Below are positions 10,505-23,500 of a stretch of 64,000 nt of DNA, piece after piece; the stretch's first letter is position 1; every line of letters begins with the position of its first letter. The translations under genes and the position numbers were made by a program. The notes beneath the pieces were generated by a model. That model had not been told where the DNA came from. It ran no database searches and saw only the letters and a program-made list of their open reading frames with translations. The stretch is from Asterias amurensis (taxonomy: Eukaryota; Echinodermata; Asteroidea; Forcipulatida; Asteriidae), in contig NC_092662.1 of the NCBI RefSeq assembly GCF_032118995.1, positions 14,459,701 through 14,523,700 on the forward strand, written 5' to 3'.

Positions 10505-13500
10505 ACAAATTTAAAAAGTTCCCAAGGCTATATATATTTAGCCTTGTGTGACTTTTTCGGCAAAAAGTTCCCAAGCCTTGTGAAGTTGAAAAGTTCCCAA
10601 GCCTTGTGACTTTTTCGGCAAGATTTGAAAAGTTCACAAGGCTTGTGACTTTTTCGGCCAAATTTGAAAAGTTCCCAAGGCTATAGGCTTTTGACTTTTT
10701 TGGCAAAATTTGTTCACAAGGCTATAGCCTTGTTCCTTTTTTGGCAAAATTTGAAAAGTTCACAAGGCTATAGCCTTGTGACTTTTTCGACAAAATTTGA
10801 AAAGTTCACAAGGCTATAGCCTTGTTATTTTTTTGGCAAAATTTGAAAAGTTCACAAGGCTATAGCCTTGTGACTTTTTCGCCATTTTGACTTTTTTGGC
10901 AAAGTTCACAAGGCTATAGCCTTGTGACTTTTTCGGCAAAATTTGAAAAGTTCACAAGGCTATAGCCTTGTGACTTTTTCGACAAAATTTGAAAAGTTCA
11001 CAAGGCTATAGCCTTGTTCCTTTTTTGGCAAAATTTGAAAAGTTCACAAGGCTATAGCCTTGTGACTTTTTCGACAAAATTTGAAAAGTTCACAAGGCCT
11101 TGTTATTTTTTTGGCAAAATTTGAAAAGTTCACAAGGCTATAGCCTTGTGACTTTTTCGGCAAAATTTGAAAATTTCACAAGGCTATAGCCTTGTGACTT
11201 TTTCGGCAAAATTTGAAAAGTTCACAAGGCTATAGCCTTGTGACTTTTTCGGCAAAATTTGAAAAGTTCACAAGGCTATAGCCTTGTGACTTTTTCGACA
11301 AAATTTGAAAAGTTCACAAGGCCTTGTTATTTTTTTGGCAAAATTTGAAAATTTCACAAGGCTATAGCCTTGTGACTTTTTTGGCGAAATTTGAAGAAAA
11401 GTTCACAAGACTATAGCCTTGTTCCTTTTTTGGCAAAATTTGAAAAGTTCACAAGGCTATAGCCTTGTGACTTGTTTGGCAAAATTTGAAAAGTTCCCAA
11501 GGCTATAGCCTTGTGACTTTTTCGCCATCTTGACTTTTTTGGCAAAGTTCACAAGGCTATAGCCTTGTGACTTTTTCGGCAAAATTTGAAAAGTTCCCAA
11601 GGCTATAGCCTTGTGACTTTTTCGCCATCTTGACTTTTTTGGCAAAGTTCACAAGGCTATAGCCTTGTGACTTTTTTGGCAAAATTTGAAAAGTTCACAA
11701 GGCTATAGCCTTGTTCCTTTTTTGGCAAAATTTGAAAAGTTCACAAGGCTATAGCCTTGTGACTTTTTCGACAAAATTTGAAAAGTTCACAAGGCCTTGT
11801 TATTTTTTTGGCAAAATTTGAAAATTTCACAAGGCTATAGCCTTGTGACTTTTTTGGCGAAATTTGAAGAAAAGTTCACAAGACTATAGCCTTGTTCCTT
11901 TTTTGGCAAAATTTGAAAAGTTCACAAGGCTATAGCCTTGTGACTTTTTCGACAAAATTTGAAAAGTTCACAAGGCTATAGCCTTGTGACTTGTTTGGCA
12001 AAATTTGAAAAGTTCACAAGGCTATAGCCTTGTGACTTTTTCGGCAAAATTTGAAAAGTTCCCAAGGCTATAGCCTTGTGACTTTTTCGCCATTTTGACT
12101 TTTTTGGCAAAGTTCACAAGGCTATAGCCTTGTGACTTTTTTGGCAAAATTTGAAAAGTTCACAAGGCTTTGTGACTTTTTCGGCAAAATTTGAAAAGTT
12201 CACAAGGCTATAGCCTTGTGACTTTTTCGGCAAAATTTGAAAAGTTCACAAAGCTATAGCCTTGTGATTTTTTCGGAAAAATTTGAAAAGTTCCCAAGGC
12301 TATAGCCTTGTGACTTTTTCGGCAAAATTTGAAAAGTTCACAAGGCTATAGCCTTGTTACTTTTTTGGCAAAATTTGAAAAGTTCCCAAGGCTATAGCCT
12401 TGTGACTTTTTCGGCAAAATTTGAAAAGTTCACAAGGCTATAGCCTTTTGACTTTTTTGGCAAAGTTCACAAGGCTATAACCTTGTGACTTTTTTGGCAA
12501 AATTTGAAAAGTTCACAAGGCTATAGCCTTGTTCCTTTTTTAGCAAAATTTGAAAAGTTCACAAGGCTATAGCCTTGTGACTTTTTCGACAAAATTTGAA
12601 AAGTTCACAAGGCTATAGCCTTGTGACTTTTTTGGCAAAATTTGAAAAGTTCACAAGGCTATAGCCTTGTGACTTTTTCGGCAAAATTTGAAAAGTTCAC
12701 AAGGCTATAGCCTTGTGACTTTTTTGGCAAAATTTGAAAAGTTCACAAGGCTATAGCCTTGTGACTTTTTTGGCAAAATTTGAAAAGTTCACAAGGCTAT
12801 AGCCTTGTGACTTTTTTGGCGAAATTTGAAGAAAAGTTCACAAGACTATAGCCTTGTTCCTTTTTTGGCAAAATTTGAAAAGTTCACAAGGCTATAGCCT
12901 TGTGACTTTTTCGACAAAATTTGAAAAGTTCACAAGGCTATAGCCTTGTGACTTGTTTGGCAAAATTTGAAAAGTTCACAAGGCTATAGCCTTGTGACTT
13001 TTTCGGCAAAATTTGAAAATTTCACAAGGCTATAGCCTTGTGACTTTTTCGGCAAAATTTGAAAAGTTCACAAGGCTATAGCCTTGTGACTTTTTCGCCA
13101 TTTTGACTTTTTTGGCAAAGTTCACAAGGCTATAGCCTTGTGACTTTTTTGGCAAAATTTGAAAAGTTCACAAGGCCTTGTGACTTTTTCGGCAAAATTT
13201 GAAAAGTTCACAAGGCTATAGCCTTGTGACTTTTTCGGCAAAATTTGAAAATTTCACAAGGCTTGTGACTTTTTCGGCAAAATTTGAAAAGTTCCCAAGG
13301 CTATAGCCTTGTGACTTTTTCGCCATTTTGACTTTTTTGGCAAAGTTCACAAGGCTATAGCCTTGTGACTTTTTCGGCAAAATTTGAAAAGTTCACAAGG
13401 CTATAGCCTTGTGACTTTTTCGGCAAAATTTGAAAAGTTCCCAAGGCTATAGCCTTGTGACTTTTTCGCCATTTTGACTTTTTTGGCAAAGTTCACAAGG

Positions 13501-16435
13501 CTATAGCCTTGTGACTTTTTCGGCAAAATTTGAAAAGTTCCCAAGGCTATAGCCTTGTGACTTTTTCGCCATCTTGACTTTTTTGGCAAAGTTCACAAGG
13601 CTATAGCCTTGTGACTTTTTTGGCAAAATTTGAAAAGTTCACAAGGCTATAGCCTTGTGACTTTTTTGGCAAAATTTGAAAAGTTCACAAGGCTATAGCC
13701 TTGTGACTTTTTCGACAAAATTTGAAAAGTTCACAAGGCCTTGTTATTTTTTTGGCAAAATTTGAAAAGTTCACAAGGCTATAGCCTTGTGACTTTTTCG
13801 GCAAAATTTGAAAAGTTCACAAGGCTATAGCCTTGTTACTTTATTGGCAAAATTTGAAAAGTTCACAAGGCCTTGTGACTTTTTTGGCAAAATTTGAAAA
13901 GTTCACAAGGCTATAGCCTTGTGACTTTTTCGGCAAAATTTGAAAAGTTCCCAAGGCTATAGCCTTGTGACTTTTTCGCCATTTTGACTTTTTTGGCAAA
14001 GTTCACAAGGCTATAGCCTTGTGACTTTTTTGGCAAAATTTGAAAAGTTCACAAGGCTATAGCCTTGTGACTTTTTCGGCAAAATTTGAAAAGTTCACAA
14101 GGCTATAGCCTTGTGACTTTTTCGGCAAAATTTGAAAAGTTCACAAAGCTATAGCCTTGTGATTTTTTCGGAAAAATTTGAAAAGTTCACAAGTTCCTTG
14201 TGACTTTTTCGGCAAAATTTGAAAAGTTCCCAAGACTATAGCCTTGTGACTTTTTCGGCAAAATTTGAAAAGTTCACAAGGCTATAGCCTTGTTACTTTT
14301 TTGGCAAAATTTGAAAAGTTCCCAAGGCTATAGCCTTGTGACTTTTTCGGCAAAATTTGAAAAGTTCACAAGGCTATAGCCTTTTGACTTTTTTGGCAAA
14401 GTTCACAAGGCTATAACCTTGTGACTTTTTTGGCAAAATTTGAAAAGTTCACAAGGCTATAGCCTTGTTCCTTTTTTAGCAAAATTTGAAAAGTTCACAA
14501 GGCTATAGCCTTGTGACTTTTTCGACAAAATTTGAAAAGTTCACAAGGCTATAGCCTTGTGACTTTTTTGGCAAAATTTGAAAAGTTCACAAGGCTATAG
14601 CCTTGTGACTTTTTTGGCAAAATTTGAAAAGTTCACAAGGCTATAGCCTTGTGACTTTTTTGGCAAAATTTGAAAAGTTCACAAGGCTATAGCCTTGTGA
14701 CTTTTTCGGCAAAATTTGAAAAGTTCACAAGGCTATAGCCTTGTGACTTTTTTGGCAAAATTTGAAAAGTTCACAAGGCTATAGCCTTGTGACTTTTTTG
14801 GCAAAATTTGAAAAGTTCACAAGGCTATAGCCTTGTGACTTTTTTGGCGAAATTTGAAGAAAAGTTCACAAGACTATAGCCTTGTTCCTTGTTTGGCAAA
14901 ATTTGAAAAGTTCACAAGGCTATAGCCTTGTGACTTTTTCGGCAAAATTTGAAAAGTTCACAAGGCTATAGCCTTGTGACTTTTTCGGCAAAATTTGAAA
15001 AGTTCACAAGGCTATAGCCTTGTGACTTTTTCGGCAAAATTTGAAAAGTTCCCAAGGCTATAGCCTTGTGACTTTTTCGCCATTTTGACTTTTTTGGCAA
15101 AGTTCACAAGGCTATAGCCTTGTGACTTTTTTGGCAAAATTTGAAAAGTTCACAAGGCTATAGCCTTGTGACTTTTTCGGCAAAATTTGAAAAGTTCACA
15201 AGGCTATAGCCTTGTGACTTTTTCGGCAAAATTTGAAAATTTCACAAGGCTATAGCCTTGTGACTTTTTCGGCAAAATTTGAAAAGTTCACAAGGCCTTG
15301 TGACTTTTTCGGCAAAATTTGAAAAGTTCCCAAGGCTATAGCCTTGTGACTTTTTCGCCATTTTGACTTTTTTGGCAAAGTTCACAAGGCTATAGCCTTG
15401 TGACTTTTTCGGCAAAATTTGAAAAGTTCCCAAGGCTATAGCCTTGTGACTTTTTCGGCAAAATTTGAAAAGTTCCCAAGGCTATAGCCTTGTGACTTTT
15501 TCGGCAAAATTTGAAAAGTTCACAAGGCTATAGCCTTTTGACTTTTTTGGCGAAATTTGAAAAGTTCACAAGGCTATAGCCTTGTGACTTTTTCGGCAAA
15601 ATTTGAAAAGTTCACAAGGCTATAGCCTTGTGACTTTTTTGGCAAAATTTGAAAAGTTCACAAGGCTATAGCCTTGTGACTTTTTTGGCAAAATTTGAAA
15701 AGTTCACAAGGCTATAGCCTTGTGACTTTTTTGGCGAAATTTGAAGAAAAGTTCACAAGACTATAGCCTTGTTCCTTTTTTGGCAAAATTTGAAAAGTTC
15801 ACAAGGCTATAGCCTTGTGACTTGTTTGGCAAAATTTGAAAAGTTCCCAAGGCTATAGCCTTGTGACTTTTTCAGCAAAATTTGAAAAGTTTTTGGCAAA
15901 ATTTGAAAAGTTCACAAGGCTATAGCCTTGTGACTTTTCCGGCAAAATTTGAAAAGTTCTCAAGGCTATAGCCTTGTGACTTTTTTGGCAAAATTTGAAA
16001 AGTTCACAGGGCTATAGCCTTGTGACTTTTTCGGTAAAATTTGAAAAGTTCACAAGGCTATAGCCTTGTCACTTTTTTGTCAAAATTTGAAAAGTTCACA
16101 AGGCTATAGCCTTTTGACTTTTTTGGCAAAGTTCACAAGGCTTGTGACTTTTTTGGCAAAATTTGAAAAGTTCACAAGGCTATAGCCTTGTGACTTTTTC
16201 GGCAAAATTTGAAAAGTTCACAAGGCTATTGACTTTTTTGGCAAAATTTGAAAAGTTCACAAATATAGCCTTGTTACTTTTTTGGCAAAATTTGAAAAGT
16301 TCACAAGGCTATAACCTTGTGACTTTTTTGGCAAAATTTGAAAAGTTCCCAAGGCATGGTGATTTTTTCGGCAAAATTTGAAAAGTTCACAAGGCGTTGT
16401 GACTTTTGTGAAATTTGAAAAGTTCCCAAGGCTCG
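10505..16435. repeat. palindromic satellite array, about 46-bp unit, about 5.9 kb
   Basis: Head-to-tail units made of a CAAGGCTATAGCCTTG core (16-bp perfect palindrome, extending to 22 bp with flanking TCA/TGA), then CTTTTTCGGC or CTTTTTTGGC, then AAAATTTGAAAAGTT. The length implies on the order of 120-130 units. Variants include a unit shortened to GACTTTTTTGGCAAAGTT, a unit with half the palindrome lost (ACAAGGCCTTGT), and a marker variant CGAAATTTGAAGAAAAGTTC seen five times (near 11384, 11853, 12820, 14848 and 15733). Blocks are duplicated at an offset of about 1.9 kb. Units decay at both ends. Apparent reading frames through it are only the repeat translated. Confidence 0.97.
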
Positions 16436-16575
16436 TTTTATCAAAATAAATTGAAAAAACGTCAAGGGGTAAGTCAACAGTTTTATCAAAAATTAGCAAA
16501 TGTTGAAAAAACGACAAGGGGTAAGTCCAGCTGTTTTATCAAAAACTAGGCCAACAATTGAAAAAAAAAACAATA
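16436..16575. repeat. minisatellite, same unit as 9413-9725
   Basis: Two to three units with TCAAGGGGTAAGTC, TTTTATCAAAAA and AATTGAAAAAACG. Period here is about 44 bp. It forms the right border of the satellite. Confidence 0.75.
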
Positions 16576-17575
16576 ATTTGAAAAAAATGGAGAGACTAAC
16601 CCCTAGTGATTTATTTCGGTCTTTGGTCATGTGGTTGGTGGATGAAATTCCGATACAGCAAAATCCAAATTGCAGTTTAGTCTGGCCCCCTGAATGCACA
16701 CTCCATGTCTCGGACCAAAAGTGTCTTATTGCAAGTTGTTGCAACTCTCTTAACACACATCTAGTATGGTGCACATCTAGAAGCTGCGCCACCAGGTGAT
16801 GTTAAAGGGATACCTCAAAATTTACAGAATAAATTAAAGGGATACGACAAACTCATTTGAAGTTTAGTTTATTAATATCAAAGCATATTAAGTCCCGAAA
16901 ATACAACTTGCTTCAAACGAAAGGCAAAAAAAAAAATAGTTTCTTGCTTAATTTGTCACATAATTTGTCACTGATAAAAATTTTGTCATGGTGCCCCGTA
17001 ATTTTGCTGTGTTGTCCTTTGGGAAAGTTCATTTTACAAATTTACATTTTCCTCATCAAGGTGCCCTTTGCCAGAAAGCAATAGCTGCGCCCCTTCAATA
17101 GCGAAGTACAAGGTCGTCAACCTCCAAGATTTGCCAAAACACAGTCTCAAAAACAGGTAAGCTTGGAATAACACATCATGACTGCTCTCTATTCTCAGAT
17201 TAAAATCCCTAACCAAAACTGCAATTATATTCTCTAGCATGAGGATGGGTGTAGATTTGACACTAGAGACCGAGGGCCATAGTTTTACAGTCCAATTAGT
17301 CACCAGAAGAACGTCGCCATATAATCCAAAATGCAAAATCAGCTCACAGTAAAGCTCTGCAGAATGAAGTACTGCAGACCTTGGGTGTTACAGAATGTCC
17401 TCTGCAAATACATAATCGTTTCAAAACGATACTGAGTACCATAAAGCCAAATGTAACTTGGTCCTTTGCTACAAAATCTCTACAGACCTTATGTAGGTCC
17501 TACATCAGCAACTATCCAATACTGCAGGAATGACTGGAGATGCTGGGCTTATTGGCTTATCATTCTACAGACTGT
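16576..17575. other. SURF1 3' flank / 3' UTR
   Basis: Downstream (on -) of the SURF1 stop. AT-rich, no exon recognised. The part from about 17380 to 17575 resembles 21470-21640 in SURF1 intron 2. Confidence 0.5.
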
Positions 17576-20500
17576 CTACAGAGCCGGTTTGCTGAGCATC
17601 CGTCTTTTCTTGTAGATTCCAAAGAACCACATCAGACCAGTTAGGAAGGAGAGACTGTACCTGGTATTTATAATACAAAAAGATAATGAAAGTAACCTTT
17701 AAATAAAAGTGATATGATAGTTTGAACAGCCATCTAAGTAAAGGCCAAGAGTCGGCTAAGAGGCGGCTAATAGTTGGCTTTCTAAACTGCTAGGGCTAGC
17801 TAGGATCTAAGAGCAAGCTTGAGCCAGCTTGAGCCCGATAGAAGCCAGCTAAGAGACAGCTGGGGCCAGCGACAACCCAACTGTGGCCAGCTACGAACCA
17901 GCTAGGGCCAGCTAAGAGCCAGCTAGGGCCAGATAAGAGCCAGCTGGGGCCAGCTAGAGCCAGATAGGGCCAGCTAAAATAAAGCTAATTAGAGCCAGCT
18001 AAGAGTCAGCAAAGGGCCAGCAAAGAGACAGATAGGGCCAGCTAGGCTAGGGGCTAGCTAAGAGCCAGCTAGGGGCCACCTAAGAGCAAGCTTAGAGTCA
18101 GCTAAGAGCTTTTTACGAGTCTGCTAAGAGCCAGCTAAGAGCCAACAAGCAGCTAACAGCCAACTATGAGCCATCTAAAGGTAAGCTAGAGCCATTTAAG
18201 AACCTGCTAAGAGCCAGCTAGAGGATACCTTAGAGCCAGCTTAGACTCAGCTTAGAGCCTTTTATGAGCCTGTTAAGAGCCACCGAAGAGCCAACAAGCA
18301 GCTAACGGCCAACTATGAGCCATCTAAAGGTAAGCTAGAGCCATTTAAAAGCACCTGCTAAGAGCCAGCTAGAGGATACCTTAGAGCCAGCTTAGAGTCA
18401 GCGTAGAGCCTTTTAAGAGCCTGCTAAGAGCCACCGAAGAGCCAACAAGCAGCTAACAGCCAACTATGAGCCATCTTAAGGTAAGCTAGAGCCATTTAAG
18501 AACCTGCTAAGAGCCAGCTAGAGGATACCTTAGAGCCAGCTTAGAGTCAGCGTAGAGCCTTTTAAGAGCCTGCTAAGAGCCAGCTAAGAGGCAACAAGCA
18601 GCTAACGGCCAACTATGAGCCAGCTAAAGGTAAGCTAGAGCCATTTAAGAACCTGCTAAGAGCCAGCTAGGGTATATCTTAGAACCAGCTAGAAGCCAAC
18701 TAAACGCCAGCTAGAGCCACGTAGGTTCTAAGAGCCAGTTTGAGCATGCTTAAAGCAAGCTCAGAGCTAAGAGCAAGCTAAGAGCTAAGAGCAAGCTAAT
18801 AGCTAGGAGCAAGCTTAGAGCCAGCTTGGAGCTAAGAGCCAGCTTAGAGCTGAGAGCAAATCATAGCTGGAGCCAGCAATGATTTAAGAGCTGGCTTGTG
18901 CCAGCTAAATGCCAGCCAGGAGCCAGCAAATAGCCATAGAGGACCCAACTAAAAGCCAGTTAAGAGCAAGCTAGAGCTAATCGCCAGATATGTACCATCT
19001 AAGAGCCAGCAAAGACAGGACCAATGTTGTTACTATTAAGCCAGGGTAGAAGGAATTACTTGAATGTACTGACCATGTTATCATGTACTGAAGATGCTCA
19101 TTCCGTAGTGTGACCCTTGACTGACCTCCAATAGGACCACCTGGGATATCACACGCTGAAATAAACAACAAAACATCAAATGTATCAGATGACAGATAGA
19201 GTTATAATCTCAGTAGTTGTGAATAAGATAAACTTCTAGAGAGAGTGAAAACACCCAATGTTAATTGTGAGAAAAACCACAGGACTTAATCACAGACAGA
19301 AAAAAATGAAACATGTTGTTTTATTGAAGTCTGAGCAGACTCAGCTCGGAAGTACATAGTATAGAGAGAGAATTACACAGTAAGAACTGTACTAAAACAA
19401 AATAACCTTAGACCTAAATTATCCAAAAAATAAATATTGACGACATTGAGACAAAAATAAACAAGAAAAGAACTATCAGGGAAAACTAAATGCATCTTTT
19501 TCTTTTGATAACTTAGGATTGAACAAAGACACAATTGCTAGAGGGGAATGTGAACCAACAACCAACAACATCTGGTTAACCTGCTGGCACTCCACTATCT
19601 CGCCCTATGTTGGCAGTTTCCTTATTGTGTCAACATCTTTTGTCTGGGTGACAGTCAAAACTGTTAGCTGTCGTGTAGCAAGAGATCACACTTCAAGGCA
19701 GTGGACACTGCAGTGGTTCCTGTCACTGCAGGTAAAAACCTGAGGCAAAGTTTAACTTACAGCTGTCTGCATCAATCATAACAGGTTCAGCTCCGGTGAC
19801 CTTTGACATCTCTTCAAGGTCAAGGTAATGCCAACGACCTCGCTGTGTATCATTCTTGGGCATAAATGCTGCCCTCTGTCAAAAATAACAAGTAAACATG
19901 TAGGTTAGTTATAGTCGCATAGTTTTCCCTACAACTTTGAGATTATTGTAGTCGAAATAGTGAATAAATTAAAGGAAATTAAAATCATACCTTTTCTGTT
20001 TTGCGCACAAGACCAACAAGCTCGATCTCCCCTGAAATCTGCAAGAAAAAAATTAAATCAACCTATTAACTAAACTATAATGGGACAAAATCTTGACTGC
20101 TTGAGTTTTACCCTGGAATAACTCTCTTGGATTGTCCTCCCACATCTAAAACTGAAATGTCCCTCTTTATCTTCTCTCCACTGGGCTCTTAGCTAGTAGG
20201 AGAGATTAAATTCGGTTTTCTGAGAGTCCTTGGCTTCACAAGTAGAATAAATGAAATGAAATTGATAGTCAACATCCGAATTAAATTTTTAAACAAATTG
20301 GGAAAAAATCACAAACATGCTTCTTACCTGACCCCTTTGTCTTTTAGCTGGATCAGTCAAAGATTTGGAAACAAACCCTCTGTTTACCAAAATGCTCACT
20401 CTGTAATAAAACAAAATAAACAGAGTCAAATGTTAAAGACAGTGGACACTATTGGTAATTGTCAAAGACCAGTCTTCTCACTTGGTGTATATATGCATAA

Positions 20501-23500
20501 AATAACAAACCTGTGAAAATTTGAGCTCAATTGGTCGTCGATGTTGCGAGATAATAACGAAAGAAAGCTCTTGTTATCATGAAATTGTGTGCTTTTAGAT
20601 GGTTGATTTTGAGACCTCAATTTCTAAATCTGAGGTCTCGAAATCAATTTTGTGAAAAAATACTCCTTTTTCGAAAAGTATGTCACTTCATAGGGAGCTG
20701 TTTCTCACAATGTTTTATACTATCAACCTCTCCCCATTACTCGTCACCAGGTAAGGTGTTATGCTTTTAATTATTTTGGTTAATTACTAATAGTGTCCAC
20801 TGTCTTTAAGTAACAAACCACAAGGGAAACTGACTGCATAAACTTGAAACAGTTTGGGCTTGCACAAAAACCAATTGACTGGAGATAATTTTGATAATTT
20901 TGTATTTTTGTACTGAGGGCCTCCATGGAAAGCAGTGCTGGGCGCTGATCGAAGCTTACCATCATTAAAGATGCTATAAATAAAATTTAGAAAAATACTT
21001 ATTCCAGTCATTGTAAAATCAGCCAATAGCTTGGTAGGATTTGAACCCACAACTTTGTGATTGCAAGTCCTGCAGTCTAACCACTGGACCACGATGCTTC
21101 TTCATCAAATGCAATCCACACTTGAAATAAGTCTGGACAGTAAAATGGCGTGACAACATTATAAAATCAGCGGTTAGTTTGGTAGGATACACACCCACAA
21201 TCTTGTGATTGCAAGTCCTGCAGTCTAACCACTGGAGCCAGTGTCATCACACTTACCCCAAGTCTGGACAGTAGAACGGCGTGACAACATGAGCGCCTGG
21301 TTCTCCTCTTGATATTAAACTCCCAGCATCTCCTTGCGATGGTTTGTTCAAGGTACGCGGTAGAATTAAGACCTCTTTGGAGTGGTCGAACTCTCCTCGG
21401 ACCTTAACACGCTGGTACTCAAGAGCTGCAAGATCGTCTTTGCTGCAAATGAAATAACATTTTCAGACAAAATATTTAGCATCATTGTTTCAGCGTGATA
21501 CTGAAAACCAATTAGCTGAATTAGCATGGTTCTTTGCCACAGAATGTCTACAGACCTGCACCGGCAACTATCCAATACTGTAGAATGATTGGAGATGCTG
21601 GACTTGTTGACTTACATTCTACAGACTGTCTACAGAGCTAGTTTGCTTAGCATACTTTATGTCTTGTCGCCTCTCAACTTAGCTTGGAACATTTCTTTAT
21701 TTGTTGAACAAATTCAGTTTTCCAAAAAAATTAACAAGGCTTCGTTCGTTTGTTCAGATGATCTTCCAAATAGGGGAACTCGGGGAAACTCCCACAGGGA
21801 GATATAGACGGCAAGCTGGCAACACCTAATCTTTCTCATACAAACATTAGTTTAATTATGATTTTGCACAAATCAAGATATTGCGATTCGGTAACTATAG
21901 ACGACAACACTTATTCTAGTCATTCAGAAATCGTCAGTTACCTTGTAATTGCAAGTTTTCAGTAAAAACACTGGACCGCTGTGGCAACATAAAAAAAGGC
22001 TCAGGGTTTGTACGTTATGAACTTACTCAATTGATTTGAGTGCAACTGGTGGAGCAGTTGTCCTCGCCTCCATATCGCGAATTAAATTCAGCTTCCATTT
22101 CCGTCGTTTGACTTGCCACGTTCCAAGACAAAATGCCGCTGCCGGAATGATCAATAATAAATGACCAAATGCAGATGGTACGTCGGACGAATCAGATGAA
22201 GCACCCTCTTGAGTCCTACTTTGATTAGCTGGAGCTTGGTTTGGTCTGATTGTTGACAGGTGACGACATAGTTGATGTCTTTCCAAAGCATCAACAAGCA
22301 ATGACAACCTTTGCTGTAACGAAATTGAAGGCAAAATATAAAGTTGGGTTAGATGAGTTCTTTCTATAAAAGTCCAGCACAAAACAGAAGCGGCACATTG
22401 TTTGACTTGAGTGATATTTGGAAAGCATAGCTGCCTGAAGTAAGGCGTAAACAGTGAGAGCCAAACAGATTGTACACCTGTAATGAATGCACAGTCAAAT
22501 ACCTACACTAACTAGAGTAGGCCTACTACTACTACTAGCCCACCTTGTTCAGGTGTTAATGGCTCTCTTTTAAATAACATTAGTCTCATCACATAGTATA
22601 CAAATATTGACTGCTTCGAGTGCTATGGTTAAAACTATGACTCCCGAGGTGATCCCCGGAGCGTTCTATTTTCCCGAGACGAAGCCGAGGGAAAATAGAA
22701 CGCTCCGGGGATCACCGAGGGAGTCATAGTTTTTAACCATTGCACGAGTAAAAGCAGTCAATATTTGTTTTATAACACCCCAAACATTTATAAATACTGT
22801 ACTATTATTATTAAGTTACAGACCTGAATGCTACAATCCACGGACGACGCGAATACAGATTGCAAACACTTTTACTGACTGTGTTGCATGATGTAGTGTC
22901 GTCAGTATCTTTGGTGTCGTGCAATCCGAAATGGTTACAGACTATTAATTTATCATCCTCGTACACGCAACGGACGTCTGGGTACTGCACGCCGTGTGCT
23001 AGTCTGTCGGACTAGCGCACGGCGCCATGTGCTAGTCTTCGGACTAGCGCATGGCAAACCGACGCACTATCACACGGCTGTCGTCTAGCAAAACTAAGAC
23101 ATGTCATGTGACGCGCTCTAAACCAATGAGCAGGCAGAATACTTGCAAGGGGTGTTATAATCGCCATTACTTACTGCCCACCTTTGATACATGTCTAAAA
23201 CGCGAGGTTTTTAAAGCCTTGTCATGTGTCAGAGTATTTCCTCAAATGTAAGGTATAAAATGAAGTATGTCAGATTAATGTAGGATTTTTCTTAGTGGGA
23301 GCATCAAAGTACCACGCATTTTGCAACCTTTGATAACTTCGCGTTTTAAACTTGTAACAAAGGTGGTCTGTATTATGGCGACCCTGATGAGACCAATGTT
23401 AAAAGAGAGCCATTTACAGCTCAACAAGGTGGACTAGCCTACACTACAATGTTGTTATCCCTTTCTTTCTCTCTAGTGTAAGACTAACTTCAAAATGCTC

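Noticed and set aside
10505-16435. CRISPR-like look: many direct repeats with internal palindromes
   Set aside because: There are no unique spacers. The intervening sequence is itself repeated, and the genome is eukaryotic with spliced genes.
10353-16517. Open reading frames such as MPKKSRWRKSHKAIALG on the minus strand
   Set aside because: They are the satellite unit read in frame. Length variants break and restart them at random, and there are no gene signals around them.
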